A stretch of 64,000 nucleotides of DNA from Paenibacillus turicensis (GCF_017873435.1 NZ_JAGGKG010000017.1:56515-120514); one strand, 5' to 3'. Counted from the stretch's first letter, positions 1-8,614 are shown. Notes: generated from the sequence alone by a model not told the origin. Program-made: numbers and translations.

Positions 1-1
1 A

Positions 2-253
2 TTTGGTGTATGTGTATTGAAACAGTTTTGGGGATATGGAATTGGAAAAAACCTTTTAACGCAATCTATTACTTGGGCTGACGCTAATAATGTTAAAAAA
101 ATAACACTGAATGTTTTAGAAAGTAATACAACTGCAATTGAGCTATATGAAAGATTTGGGTTTGAAATCGAGGGTATTTTGAAAAATGATAAGATTTTAT
201 CTGACGGAAAATTTTATAATACGATTTTAATGGGAAGATTTAATAAAAACTAA
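2..253 (+). CDS. GNAT-family N-acetyltransferase, C-terminal part (cut by window edge)
   Basis: The reading frame is open back to the window edge, so the true start lies upstream. The visible 83 residues carry the acetyl-CoA pyrophosphate-binding loop of GNAT motif A (Q-FWGYGIG) followed by the usual helix, and the motif-B segment NxxAIELYERFGFEIEG typical of RimI/RimJ/SpeG-like transferases. The substrate cannot be inferred. The family assignment is firm; the specific role is unknown. Confidence 0.75.
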   Translation, partial: FGVCVLKQFWGYGIGKNLLTQSITWADANNVKKITLNVLESNTTAIELYERFGFEIEGILKNDKILSDGKFYNTILMGRFNKN

Positions 254-261
254 GTATAAAT

Positions 262-335
262 GGAACACCGACACAACTAAACCGCACTGTGCTTCAGAGA
301 CGGTTAGTTGGAATTGATGAGGTTCCTTTATTCTT
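262..335. terminator. Hairpin between convergent genes
   Basis: Nested inverted repeats GGAAC/GGTTCC and CAACTAAACCG/CGGTTAGTTG are followed on the + strand by a T-rich tract at 326-335. It lies between the GNAT fragment and the convergent ABM gene, whose stop codon abuts it. The stem is imperfect. Confidence 0.45.
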
Positions 336-661
336 TATAATGCTTCAAAACCATAATCTCGCTCCACTTTGCAAATTCTTGTTTTATACGTGGCGTACCA
401 TTCCGACTTTCCTTTTTGTTGTGCAACCAAATGCCTTTCATTTTGTTTCCACTTCTTGATTGCTTCGAGAGAGTCCCAATAAGAAACGGTAATCCCCACC
501 TCTTCTCGTGCGCTTTCCATCCCTAAAAACCCTGCTTGTTTACAGGCTAGATTGAACATCTCTTCCGCCATTTCACCATAACCATGGTCGCCTTCTGTTC
601 GTTCCGAAGTGAAAATGACTGCATAATAAGGTGGTTGTGGTGTTTTTGCTATTTCGCTCAT
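335..661 (-). CDS. Antibiotic biosynthesis monooxygenase (ABM)-fold protein
   Basis: 108-residue single-domain protein of the dimeric alpha+beta-barrel ABM superfamily. The sequence shows the first strand PPYYAVIFTSERT, the helix GYGEMAEEMFNLACKQAGFLGMES, and the strand/helix ITVSYWDSLEAIKKWKQNERH, which is the family's standard layout. Members include heme-degrading and quinone-modifying enzymes, but many are uncharacterised. It appears monocistronic, with an AGGGGAG-type ribosome site upstream of the ATG. Family firm, substrate unknown. Confidence 0.8.
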   Translation of the reverse strand: MSEIAKTPQPPYYAVIFTSERTEGDHGYGEMAEEMFNLACKQAGFLGMESAREEVGITVSYWDSLEAIKKWKQNERHLVAQQKGKSEWYATYKTRICKVERDYGFEAL

Positions 662-791
662 ATTAACTCCCCTTTTATCGTTCTTTTTGTATCAAAGAAA
701 TCATTATAGAATGAAGATCAGTTGTTGTAAACTATGAAAATTTTTATTGATAATTTTTCTTATGAACGAATGAACTGATTATATAAAAGTG

Positions 792-833
792 AAATACTAA
801 AAATTAAATACTAAAAATTAAATGCTAAAAATG
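792..833. repeat. Three tandem 14-bp AT-rich repeats
   Basis: AAATACTAAAAATT occurs twice in tandem, followed by a third copy AAATGCTAAAAATG. A related AAATACTAAAAGG sits between the two secreted-protein genes downstream. The rest of the 302-base gap at 662-962 is AT-rich and holds no gene. Confidence 0.7.
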
Positions 834-895
834 TTAAAAATGACTTAATGTTTATTGGGAAATGTTACTTATTGACTAATTTATGGATAATACGA

Positions 896-925
896 TTGAT
901 TATGGTCTAAAAGGGTTATTATCTT
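896..925 (+). promoter_or_regulatory. Possible sigma-A promoter for the secreted-protein pair
   Basis: TTGATT and TATCTT are separated by 18 bp, about 40 bp upstream of the first secreted-protein gene. The match is moderate. Confidence 0.3.
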
Positions 926-962
926 TATGTAACTAAAAACAACCAAAAGGAGTGTTTAATTA

Positions 963-1247
963 ATGAACATGAAAAAAACGTTGTTTGGTTCTGTATTATC
1001 TTTAGCACTTTTAGTAACAGCAGCTCCAGCCTTCGCAAGTGAAGGAAATGTAAGCTCAGCTGCTACCTCCTCAACAGCAGGAATTACCTCCAATGTGACG
1101 ATTCAAAAAATTGAGACTAGATATATCTATCGCTCTGTGAACCAGTTTGCGAATTCCTTCGTGGAAGGTGGAGTGACTTGGTATTTAAAAGGAGTTACGT
1201 ATGAGCATAATCAATATGTTGCCCGTTACGAAGGCCATGTGTCTTAA
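963..1247 (+). CDS. Small secreted protein, paralogue 1
   Basis: 94 residues with a clear Sec signal peptide: MNMKK basic end, a hydrophobic core, and a likely cleavage after AFA near residue 25. The mature part is about 68 residues, with a Ser/Thr-rich stretch and then a conserved C-terminal half containing Y-x-SVN-x-FANSF and TWYLK. The function is not recognised. It has an AAAGGAGTG ribosome site and is followed 30 bp later by a paralogue with the same site and signal peptide, so the two form a tandem duplication. An extracellular or cell-wall role is inferred only from the signal peptide. Confidence 0.8.
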   Translation: MNMKKTLFGSVLSLALLVTAAPAFASEGNVSSAATSSTAGITSNVTIQKIETRYIYRSVNQFANSFVEGGVTWYLKGVTYEHNQYVARYEGHVS

Positions 1248-1277
1248 TTTCTAAATACTAAAAGGAGTGTTTTATCA

Positions 1278-1562
1278 ATGAACATAAAGAAAACGTTATT
1301 TAGTTCCGTGCTTTCTTTGTCACTACTGATAACAGCAGCTCCAGCCTTCGCAAGTGAAACAAATGTAAGTTTAAACCCTTCTTCAACACAGATTAACTCG
1401 GAAAAGTCAGATGTATCTATTCAGTCGATTTATTATCGATATGTATATAATTCAGTAAATAAGTTTGCTAATTCCTTTACTGAGGATGGTATTACTTGGT
1501 ATCTCAAAGCGATCACATATTCAAACGGTCAATATATTGGTCATTATCAAGCTAATATTTAA
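1278..1562 (+). CDS. Small secreted protein, paralogue 2
   Basis: 94 residues, the same length as its upstream neighbour, with a near-identical signal peptide ending AAPAFAS. The C-terminal half repeats Y-x-SVN-KFANSF and GITWYLKAITY. The region just after the signal peptide has diverged, which suggests selection on the C-terminal fold rather than on the linker. Co-transcription with paralogue 1 is likely (30-bp spacing, own AAAGGAGTG site), and the pair ends at the terminator beginning at 1584. Function unknown. Confidence 0.8.
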   Translation: MNIKKTLFSSVLSLSLLITAAPAFASETNVSLNPSSTQINSEKSDVSIQSIYYRYVYNSVNKFANSFTEDGITWYLKAITYSNGQYIGHYQANI

Positions 1563-1583
1563 CTAGAATATTAAAAAGAATAG

Positions 1584-1648
1584 AAACACCCTATTAACTA
1601 GTTTTCAGTGAGCCTTACCATTGAGCTAATTAATAGTGGTGTTTTTTT
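1584..1648 (+). terminator. Intrinsic terminator after the secreted-protein pair
   Basis: AAACACCCTATTAA pairs with TTAATAGTGGTGTTT and is followed by a T-run. Confidence 0.75.
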
Positions 1649-1701
1649 ATGTAGTGTTAAATCTTAGTCTCAATTTAGATTCGCTTTCGTTATTTTAGGA
1701 A

Positions 1702-1710
1702 TGTTATAAT
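1702..1710 (+). promoter_or_regulatory. Extended -10 promoter
   Basis: TGTTATAAT is a consensus extended -10 box, about 55 bp upstream of the 70-residue gene. No good -35 is seen. Confidence 0.45.
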
Positions 1711-1763
1711 AGGACAGGAATTATTGTGTTATTAATGTCTTATTTATTCGGAGGAAACAAAAT

Positions 1764-1976
1764 ATGAGTCTTGATCAAGGACTGGACTTAGCTAAGTTTG
1801 AGGCAATGTTAGAGGATGAGGTCATGTTGCCAGAGCATAAGCAGTTGGTTAGTGAGTTATTATTTCAAGCCCAGCAGCTGCAAGCAGAAAATGGGCGATT
1901 ACGTAAAGCGGTGCTTTTTCATTCTCAAAAGGGCTCCCGTATGTCTACAAAATTAAAGGATGCATTATATGAATAG
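1764..1976 (+). CDS. Small coiled-coil protein of unknown function
   Basis: 70 residues, acidic at the N-terminus and basic at the C-terminus. A heptad-like stretch (LVSELLFQAQQLQAENGRLRKAV) predicts one short coiled coil, so it may dimerise or bind a partner. No family is recognised. A good GGAGG ribosome site and an extended -10 promoter upstream argue that it is expressed on its own ahead of the dehydrogenase operon. Confidence 0.55.
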   Translation: MSLDQGLDLAKFEAMLEDEVMLPEHKQLVSELLFQAQQLQAENGRLRKAVLFHSQKGSRMSTKLKDALYE

Positions 1977-2097
1977 TGGACTCAACAACCTGAAGTCCTA
2001 GGTTTGGGGTTGGGCTAACAATATTAAATACTAGTTAACACGTATGTTTCATATATGAATGTAATAGATTATAAATGAAAACGATGGAGGTAGGAGA

Positions 2098-3519
2098 ATG
2101 TCAATCACATGTGATGTAGCTATTCTTGGTGGTGGTACAGGAGGATATGTTGCGGCGATCCGTGCAGCACAATTGGGGAAAAACGTGGTCATTATTGAGC
2201 AGGATAAATTGGGTGGAACATGTCTTCATCGAGGTTGTATTCCTAGTAAGGCGTTATTACGTAGTGCGGAGCTATATGCGCAAATGAAGGAAAGCATCAA
2301 ATACGGGATTGAAGCAACAGGTGTAGAGCTTGTTTTTCCTAAGGTTCAAGAACGCAAGCAAGCCATTGTAGACCAGTTACATAAAGGCATTCAATATTTA
2401 ATGAGTAAAAATAAAATTCAGGTTATTCAGGGCAAAGGCCGAGTGATTGGTCCCTCTATTTTTTCGCCAAAAAGCGGTGCGGTGGCAGTAGAGCTTGAAG
2501 ATGGAGAGATGGAAACGGTAGTTTCCACTAATCTAATCATTGCAACGGGCTCTCGTCCAAGACAACTTGGGGGCTTGTCACCTGATGGTGAATACATTTT
2601 AAGCAGTGATGAGGCACTTGAAATACAAGAGCTTCCTTCATCGATGATGATTATTGGTGGAGGCGTGATTGGCGTGGAGTGGGCTTCCTTGCTTAATGAT
2701 TTTGGCGTGAAAGTAACCTTAGTGGAGGCGGCTGAGCAGCTCCTTCCTAATGAGGATGAAGAAATTGCAAATGAACTCCGTAAGGCATTACAGAAAAAGG
2801 GCGTAACGATTTACACTGGCGCAATGATAGATCTTTCCTCTTATACGGTTCAAGAGGGTAGCGTACAGCTCACAGCTAAACATAAAGAAAAAGAAATCAC
2901 ACTTCAAGCAGACAAGCTATTAATCTCTATTGGCCGTGAAGCAAATATAGATAACATCGGAATTGAAAACACAGATATTGCTCTCGAAAAAGGATTTATT
3001 AAAGTAAATTCAAATATGCAAACTACGGAGCCCCATATTTATGCGATTGGCGATTGTATTGGTGGCTTACAGCTCGCACACGTTGCGAGTCATGAAGGTG
3101 TGGTGGCTGTAAATCATTTGGCGAATCAACATGGACACAAGTTTGATAGTTTACATGTTCCAAGCTGTGTGTATAGTGCACCAGAGGTGGCCTCATTAGG
3201 GTTAAGTCAACAGCAGGCGGTAGCGCAGGGGTATGAGGTGAAGGTGGGTAAGGTTCCATTTACAGCAATCGGCAAAGCGTTAATTCAAGGCGAAAAAGAC
3301 GGTTTTGTTAAAATTGTAGCAGATGCCAAGAGTAATGATATTTTGGGGGTTCATATGATTGGGCCTCATGTTACGGAACTTATAAATGAAGCTGCTTTAG
3401 CCCAAATTTTAGATGCAACACCTTGGGAGATTGGACAAGTTGTCTTTGCACATCCGAGTCTTTCTGAAATTATAGGAGAAGCAGCGCTTGCTGTAGATGG
3501 CATGGCAACAAGTGTTTAA
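2098..3519 (+). CDS. lpdV: Dihydrolipoyl dehydrogenase (E3)
   Basis: E3 reoxidises dihydrolipoyl groups on the E2 core using FAD and NAD+. The 473 residues show the FAD fold GGGTGG (11-16), the redox disulfide in GGTCLHRGC (C42 and C47), the NAD-binding GGGVIG near 187, and the C-terminal H452-P-x-x-x-E457 dyad that completes the partner active site. Length is normal. It is the first gene of an E3-E1-alpha-E1-beta-E2 cluster, the order of the Bacillus bkd (branched-chain 2-oxoacid) operon, although the upstream ptb, bcd and buk genes are not present here. Ribosome site GGAGGTAGGAG. Confidence 0.95.
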   Translation: MSITCDVAILGGGTGGYVAAIRAAQLGKNVVIIEQDKLGGTCLHRGCIPSKALLRSAELYAQMKESIKYGIEATGVELVFPKVQERKQAIVDQLHKGIQYLMSKNKIQVIQGKGRVIGPSIFSPKSGAVAVELEDGEMETVVSTNLIIATGSRPRQLGGLSPDGEYILSSDEALEIQELPSSMMIIGGGVIGVEWASLLNDFGVKVTLVEAAEQLLPNEDEEIANELRKALQKKGVTIYTGAMIDLSSYTVQEGSVQLTAKHKEKEITLQADKLLISIGREANIDNIGIENTDIALEKGFIKVNSNMQTTEPHIYAIGDCIGGLQLAHVASHEGVVAVNHLANQHGHKFDSLHVPSCVYSAPEVASLGLSQQQAVAQGYEVKVGKVPFTAIGKALIQGEKDGFVKIVADAKSNDILGVHMIGPHVTELINEAALAQILDATPWEIGQVVFAHPSLSEIIGEAALAVDGMATSV

Positions 3520-3661
3520 AATGAACATTTTCTTTTTTTGGCAAAAAAGCGTATACTGGTATCAGGTACTAATTTAGTACCAGGTTTTAAGATGAGACAA
3601 TAAAGATTCTAATTTAAATTAAAATCGCTTTAATCTTTTATAATTGAAGGAGGGAACTCCC

Positions 3662-4687
3662 ATGAATGTAAAAAGTGTGACAGAAGCAACGTCAAGACAT
3701 AAGCAGCTTGGTTTATCTGATGCTGAGGTTGTAGACATGTACAAATATATCCTGCTCGCTCGTAAATATGATGAACGAAATCTATTGCTACAACGTGCAG
3801 GGAAAATTAACTTTCACGTTTCAGGGATTGGGCAAGAGGTTGCGCAGGTAGCGGCAGCTTTTGCTTTGGATCGGGAGAAGGATTACTTTTTACCTTATTA
3901 TCGTGATTATGGGTTTGTGCTTAGTGTAGGGATGACATTACGCGAGCTCATGTTATGTGCTTTTGCCAAGGCAGAAGATCCGAATAGTGGTGGACGGCAA
4001 ATGCCTGGACACTTTGGAAGTAAGAAGCTACGTATTGTAACCGGCTCTAGCCCTGTAACAACACAGGTGCCACATGCGGTAGGGGTAGCTTTGGCTGCTA
4101 AAATGAAAAAACAAAAACTTGTCTCCTTTGTTACGTTTGGAGAAGGCTCAAGTAATCAGGGTGATTTCCACGAGGGCTTGAATTTTGCAGGTGTGCAAAA
4201 GCTGCCTGTCATTGTAATGTGCGAAAACAACCAGTATGCAATTTCTGTGCCAGTGAGCAAGCAATTAGGTGGTAGAGTTGTAGATCGTGCTGTAGGATAC
4301 GGAATGCCTGGTGTACGTGTAGATGGTAATGATGCACTTGAAGTCTACCGTGTCGTCAAAGAAGCGCGTGAGCGTGCCATTGCAGGTGAAGGGCCAACCT
4401 TAATCGAAGCGATGATGTATCGTCTATCTCCACATTCCACGTCTGATAATGACCTGGCTTATAGAACGAAGGAAGAAGTGGATGCAAACTGGGAGAAGGA
4501 TGGAATTCCTAAGCTTAAAGCGTATTTGATTGAATGTGGCTTATGGGATGAGGAGCAGGATGAAGCCTTAGTGAAGGATATTCAGAAGCAATTGAAGGAT
4601 GCCATTGACTATGCCGATGCTGCGCCATTTCCTAAGCCTGAGGATACATTGCTACACGTATATGGTGATAGTGAGGGGGATCAGTAA
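3662..4687 (+). CDS. bkdAA: Branched-chain 2-oxoacid dehydrogenase E1, alpha subunit
   Basis: The thiamine-diphosphate-dependent E1 decarboxylates the 2-oxoacids of Leu, Ile and Val, giving precursors for branched-chain fatty acids. The sequence closely follows Bacillus BkdAA: LPYYRDYG, DPNSGGRQMPGHFG, RIVTGSSPVTTQVPHAVG, the ThDP/Mg motif GEGSSNQGD (about 160-168) and NN (189-190), then RLSPHST. An upstream in-frame TTG at 3644 is rejected because the AAGGAGGG site (3647-3654) lies between it and the ATG at 3662. A short hairpin (GGTACT/AGTACC, 3565-3581) sits in the 142-bp gap after E3. 341 residues, normal for the family. Confidence 0.93.
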   Translation: MNVKSVTEATSRHKQLGLSDAEVVDMYKYILLARKYDERNLLLQRAGKINFHVSGIGQEVAQVAAAFALDREKDYFLPYYRDYGFVLSVGMTLRELMLCAFAKAEDPNSGGRQMPGHFGSKKLRIVTGSSPVTTQVPHAVGVALAAKMKKQKLVSFVTFGEGSSNQGDFHEGLNFAGVQKLPVIVMCENNQYAISVPVSKQLGGRVVDRAVGYGMPGVRVDGNDALEVYRVVKEARERAIAGEGPTLIEAMMYRLSPHSTSDNDLAYRTKEEVDANWEKDGIPKLKAYLIECGLWDEEQDEALVKDIQKQLKDAIDYADAAPFPKPEDTLLHVYGDSEGDQ

Positions 4688-4689
4688 TT

Positions 4690-5676
4690 ATGCCAGTGAT
4701 GGAATATATCGACGCAATCCGACTTGCCATGCAGGAGGAGATGCAGCGTGATGAGAACGTATTTGTTATGGGTGAGGATGTTGGTGTCAAAGGTGGCGTA
4801 TTTACAACAACCAAAGGCCTAATCGAGCAATTTGGCGAGGAACGTGTGATTGATACCCCACTTGCAGAATCTGCGATTGCAGGTGTAGCGATTGGTGCCG
4901 CGATGTATGGGATGAAGCCGATTGCTGAAATGCAATATTCTGATTTTATGTTGCCAGCAACAAATCAAATTATTAGTGAAGCTGCGAAAATCCGCTATCG
5001 CTCTAACAATGATTGGACTTGTCCACTTGTTGTACGTGCGCCGATTGGTGGTGGGATTTTTGGAGGTTTATACCACTCCCAATGTGCGGAGTCGATCTTT
5101 TTTGGAACACCGGGCTTAAAAATTATCGCACCTTATTCAGCTTATGATGCAAAAGGCTTACTGAAGGCCGCAATTCGTGACCCTGATCCTGTTCTCTTTT
5201 TTGAAAATAAAAAATGCTACAAGCTTATTAAAGAAGATGTGCCTGAGGATGATTACATCGTTCCAATTGGGAAGGCGAACCTGCTACGCGAAGGGGACGA
5301 TATTACAGTGATTAGCTATAGCTTACCTCTTCATTTTATTATGCAAGCGGCAGAGGAGCTGGAGCAAGAGCAAGGAATTACAGCGCATGTACTAGATTTG
5401 CGCACACTTCAACCGCTTGATCGTGAAGCGATCATCGCAGCGGCTAAAAAAACCGGCAAGGTACTGATAGTACATGAGGACAACAAGACGGGTGGCGTAG
5501 GTGCAGAGGTATCTGCCATTATTTCTGAAGAATGTTTATTTGAGCTTGATGCACCAATTAATCGTTTGTGTGGTCCAGATGTGCCTGCAATGCCGATTAG
5601 TCCGCCAATGGAAAAGTTCTTTATGCTCAACAAGGATAAAGTGAAGGAAGCTATGCTACAGCTAGCGCTGTATTAA
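4690..5676 (+). CDS. bkdAB: Branched-chain 2-oxoacid dehydrogenase E1, beta subunit
   Basis: Pairs with the alpha subunit in the E1 heterotetramer. 328 residues. The N-terminal transketolase-like pyrimidine domain shows MGEDVGVKGGVF, DTPLAESAIAG and EMQYSDFMLPA; the C-terminal transketolase domain shows LDLRTLQPLD, VHEDNKTGGVG and the end motif PINRLCGPDVPAMP. It starts 2 bp after the alpha-subunit stop, so the two are translationally coupled. No anomalies. Confidence 0.94.
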   Translation: MPVMEYIDAIRLAMQEEMQRDENVFVMGEDVGVKGGVFTTTKGLIEQFGEERVIDTPLAESAIAGVAIGAAMYGMKPIAEMQYSDFMLPATNQIISEAAKIRYRSNNDWTCPLVVRAPIGGGIFGGLYHSQCAESIFFGTPGLKIIAPYSAYDAKGLLKAAIRDPDPVLFFENKKCYKLIKEDVPEDDYIVPIGKANLLREGDDITVISYSLPLHFIMQAAEELEQEQGITAHVLDLRTLQPLDREAIIAAAKKTGKVLIVHEDNKTGGVGAEVSAIISEECLFELDAPINRLCGPDVPAMPISPPMEKFFMLNKDKVKEAMLQLALY

Positions 5677-5691
5677 GCAAGGAGTGAAAAT

Positions 5692-7122
5692 GTGATGTTA
5701 AAAAGCAAAAACCTAGTAGATGTTGTCATGCCTCAGCTCGCAGAATCTTTAGTATCGGCTACGATCGCCAAGTGGTTAAAAAAACCAGGGGATAATGTTG
5801 AGGAATATGAACCGATTTGTGAGGTCATCACAGATAAGGTCAACGCAGAAATTCCGTCTACCATGGACGGAGTTATGGGTGAAATTTTGGCTGATGAAGG
5901 GCAAGAGGTTGCAGTTGGACATTTGATTTGTCGGATTGAGGTTGCCAGTGAAGAGCAAGGACATAGTCAAGCCAATGTGAACAACCAAGCGAATGCAAGC
6001 AACCAAGCCAATATGAACAATCAAGTGAATATAGGAAACCAATTAAATGTGAATGCTAACGGTGGTGGAAGTGATAACTCCGCCTTGCGTGGGCGTTACT
6101 CTCCTGCGGTATTAACGCTTGCAGCAGAGCATGGAATTGCGCTAGAGCAGCTTCAAGGCTCTGGATTAGGAGGAAGAATTACACGTAAAGACGTGCTTAA
6201 TTACATTCAGTCTGGTGCATCTACATCGTCCCAAGGAGCTACATCATCAACAGGAGCTACATTGTCAACAGCAGCTGCTGCATCAATCAGCTCAGTGCCT
6301 ACTGCACCTGCTAACCCTACTCCAATTGCCGTTGAGCAGCCTAAGGCAGTACCGGTGCGCAATTCTGGACTTCATTTATCTGAAACGCCTGCCATTCCTA
6401 AAATTGAAGTGGAGGCTGGCAATCGTTCTGAATACTTGATTGATGTCACACCAATTCGAAGTGCAATAGCTAGAAATATGCGTCAAAGTGTATCGGAAAT
6501 TCCGCATGGCTGGATGATGATCGAGGTAGACGTTACGAATATGGTACAGCTTAGAAATAAGCTGAAGGATGACTTTAAGAAGAAGGAAGGCATTAATTTA
6601 ACGTACTTAGCCTTTATGATGAAGGCGGTTGTTAGTGCGATTAAGGATTATCCAATTATGAACTCCGTGTGGGCTGTGGATAAAATTATCGTAAAACGTG
6701 ATATTAATATCTCCTTAGCGGTAGGAACGGAGGATTCCGTGTTAACGCCAGTCATTCAAAAGGCAGATCAGAAAAATATTGCAGGCTTAGCAAAAGAGAT
6801 TGATGATTTGGCAAGCAAGGTTCGTGCAGGCAAGCTAAAACTGGATGACATGCAAAATGGGACATTTACGGTAAACAATACAGGTTCATTTGGCTCGATT
6901 TTGTCTCAGCCTATTATTAACTACCCGCAAGCCGCAATTTTAACGTTTGAATCAATTGTGAAAAAACCGGTTGTTATTAATGACATGTTAGCGATTCGCT
7001 CGATGGCGAATTTATGTCTGTCACTAGATCATCGTATATTGGATGGCGTCATTTGCGGACGGTTTATGCAACGTGTGAAGGATAATATCGAGGGCTATAC
7101 GTTAGACACACAGGTGTACTAA
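5692..7122 (+). CDS. bkdB: Dihydrolipoyl acyltransferase E2 of branched-chain 2-oxoacid dehydrogenase
   Basis: Core of the complex; it transfers the acyl group from E1 to CoA. Lipoyl domain 1-85 with the lipoylated lysine K49 (ITDKVNAEI), an Asn/Gln-rich linker (91-126) made of degenerate NQANxxN units, the peripheral subunit-binding domain (135-172, RYSPAV to RITRKDVLNYI), a second Ala/Ser/Thr-rich linker, and the catalytic domain ending DHRILDG (H447, D451). The start is GTG 5692 or ATG 5695; both fit the AAGGAG site at 5679. The Asn-rich linker is unusual compared with the common Ala/Pro linkers. Followed by a terminator. Confidence 0.93.
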   Translation: MMLKSKNLVDVVMPQLAESLVSATIAKWLKKPGDNVEEYEPICEVITDKVNAEIPSTMDGVMGEILADEGQEVAVGHLICRIEVASEEQGHSQANVNNQANASNQANMNNQVNIGNQLNVNANGGGSDNSALRGRYSPAVLTLAAEHGIALEQLQGSGLGGRITRKDVLNYIQSGASTSSQGATSSTGATLSTAAAASISSVPTAPANPTPIAVEQPKAVPVRNSGLHLSETPAIPKIEVEAGNRSEYLIDVTPIRSAIARNMRQSVSEIPHGWMMIEVDVTNMVQLRNKLKDDFKKKEGINLTYLAFMMKAVVSAIKDYPIMNSVWAVDKIIVKRDINISLAVGTEDSVLTPVIQKADQKNIAGLAKEIDDLASKVRAGKLKLDDMQNGTFTVNNTGSFGSILSQPIINYPQAAILTFESIVKKPVVINDMLAIRSMANLCLSLDHRILDGVICGRFMQRVKDNIEGYTLDTQVY

Positions 7123-7138
7123 TTGAGGCTCTAGAAAA

Positions 7139-7187
7139 CAAAAAAAGTGAAATAGAGCGTAGTTATCCCGTCTCTTTCACTTTTTTT
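7139..7187 (+). terminator. Terminator of the 2-oxoacid dehydrogenase operon
   Basis: AAAAAAGTGAAATAGAG pairs with CTCTTTCACTTTTTTT. The stem has flanking A- and T-runs, so it may also work for the minus-strand gene at 7245-7343. Confidence 0.85.
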
Positions 7188-7244
7188 GCGTGTTTTAATC
7201 TTAAATTCCTTTTAGGTTAAGTACATATCAATATTTGGTTTTGC

Positions 7245-7343
7245 TTATCTAAATAGGAGTGGTTCTAATAACGCAAGCAATGAAGAGCCAACCATGGCAA
7301 ATAGCATAATGTAAACGACGATTTTAAATGTTTTTTTAGACAT
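7245..7343 (-). CDS. prli42: Prli42-like stressosome-associated membrane microprotein
   Basis: A 32-codon ORF on the minus strand. It begins MSKKTFKIVVYIMLFAMVGS, continues with a hydrophobic stretch, and ends in a short tail PLLFR. It has a good AAAGGAG ribosome site 8 bases upstream. Basic N-terminus, one transmembrane helix and the KIVVYIMLFAM core match the Prli42 family of Firmicutes, which in Listeria tethers the RsbR stressosome to the membrane. Identification is by recalled motif, not by search. It is convergent with the dehydrogenase operon and divergent from the peptidase gene. Confidence 0.72.
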   Translation of the reverse strand: MSKKTFKIVVYIMLFAMVGSSLLALLEPLLFR

Positions 7344-7410
7344 ATCTGGTTCTCCTTTAATATTAACATTCTTATCATATTAACCTAAATTTCCGTAGGA
7401 GGAAAGTAAA

Positions 7411-8535
7411 ATGATCATGAAGGAACGAGTAATTGGAAAATTTCTGGAGCTTATTGCAATTGATAGTGAAACAAAAAATGAACGGAATATCGCAGATGTA
7501 TTAAAAAAACAATTAGCTGACCTAGGATTAGAAGTCATTGAGGATGATTCCTACAAAAAAACTGGCCATGGTGCAGGTAACATCATTGCAACGTTAAAGG
7601 GTGATGGAACAAGCAAAGCAGAGCCGATCCTGCTCACTTGTCATATGGATACGGTTGCGCCAGGGAATGGAATTAAAGCGATCGTTGGTGATGATGGCTG
7701 GATTCGTAGTGATGGAACGACGATTTTAGGTGCGGACGATAAAGCTGGTTTAGCGGCTTTGTTTGAAGTGATTCAGGTCATTCGTGAGAATAACCTTCCC
7801 CATGGACAAATTCAATTTGTCATTACCGCAGGTGAGGAATCAGGTTTGCAGGGCTCTCGCGCATTAGATGCCAAATATTTGGATGCAAAAATGGGCTTTG
7901 CGATTGATTCTAATGGTGAGGTGGGTACGATCTGTGTCGCTGCTCCAACGCAAACACGTGTGGAGATTGAGATTTTTGGTAAGTCTGCACATGCGGGTGT
8001 CAATCCAGAGGATGGAATTAGTGCCATCCAAGTCGCAGGTAAAGCGATAGCTCGGATGAAGCTAGGACGTATTAGTGAAGACACTACCGCAAATATCGGG
8101 AAGTTTGAAGGTGGTGGGGCGACTAATGTGGTCCCTGACTATGTCAAGCTGTATGGTGAAGCTCGTAGCTTGTCTCAAAATAAAGTAGAAGCACAATTAG
8201 CTTCCATGAAGGAAGCGATGGAGTCTGCTTGTCAGGATTTTGGGGCACGTGGAGAGTTTATGAGCGAAATGTTTTATCCTGCCTTTCATTTAGAGGAGGA
8301 TGCTCCTGTTGTACAGCTAACTAAACGTGCGGCTACTAATCTTGGACTATCTGGTGCGACGTTCGTGTCAGGTGGAGGTAGTGATGCTAACGTATTTAAT
8401 GGGTTAGGAATTCCAACGGTTAATCTTGCGATTGGTTATGAGGATATTCATACAACAAAGGAACGAATTAAACAAGACGATATCGTAAAAATTACAGAGC
8501 TGCTATTAGAAATAATTAAGCAAACTGTAAAGTAA
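7411..8535 (+). CDS. M20-family metallopeptidase (PepT/YqjE-like)
   Basis: Cytoplasmic zinc aminopeptidase/tripeptidase-like enzyme, 374 residues. Metal and catalytic residues are visible: H78 and D80 in TCHMDT, D109 in LGADDKAG, the catalytic GEESG (E142/E143), D167 region in FAIDS, and a C-terminal H347 in EDIHTTKERI. The dimerisation (lid) insertion begins at EIFGKSAHAGVNPEDG. In Bacillus the yqjE gene lies in the same neighbourhood. Peptide specificity is not evident. Start chosen by the TAGGAGG site at 7396. Confidence 0.88.
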   Translation: MIMKERVIGKFLELIAIDSETKNERNIADVLKKQLADLGLEVIEDDSYKKTGHGAGNIIATLKGDGTSKAEPILLTCHMDTVAPGNGIKAIVGDDGWIRSDGTTILGADDKAGLAALFEVIQVIRENNLPHGQIQFVITAGEESGLQGSRALDAKYLDAKMGFAIDSNGEVGTICVAAPTQTRVEIEIFGKSAHAGVNPEDGISAIQVAGKAIARMKLGRISEDTTANIGKFEGGGATNVVPDYVKLYGEARSLSQNKVEAQLASMKEAMESACQDFGARGEFMSEMFYPAFHLEEDAPVVQLTKRAATNLGLSGATFVSGGGSDANVFNGLGIPTVNLAIGYEDIHTTKERIKQDDIVKITELLLEIIKQTVK

Positions 8536-8566
8536 AATGAGTAAGCTAATATAGGTAAGCAATAGC

Positions 8567-8614
8567 CTAAAAACCCGAGCCGCTAATCATCATATTAGGC
8601 AATCGGGTTTTTAG
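8567..8614. terminator. Bidirectional terminator
   Basis: CTAAAAACCCGA pairs perfectly with TCGGGTTTTTAG, with an inner GCC/GGC pair. It overlaps the last codons of the convergent minus-strand gene. Confidence 0.85.

Noticed and set aside
792..833. CRISPR-like repeats
   Set aside because: Only three directly abutting 14-bp AT-rich units without spacers; no cas genes in the window.
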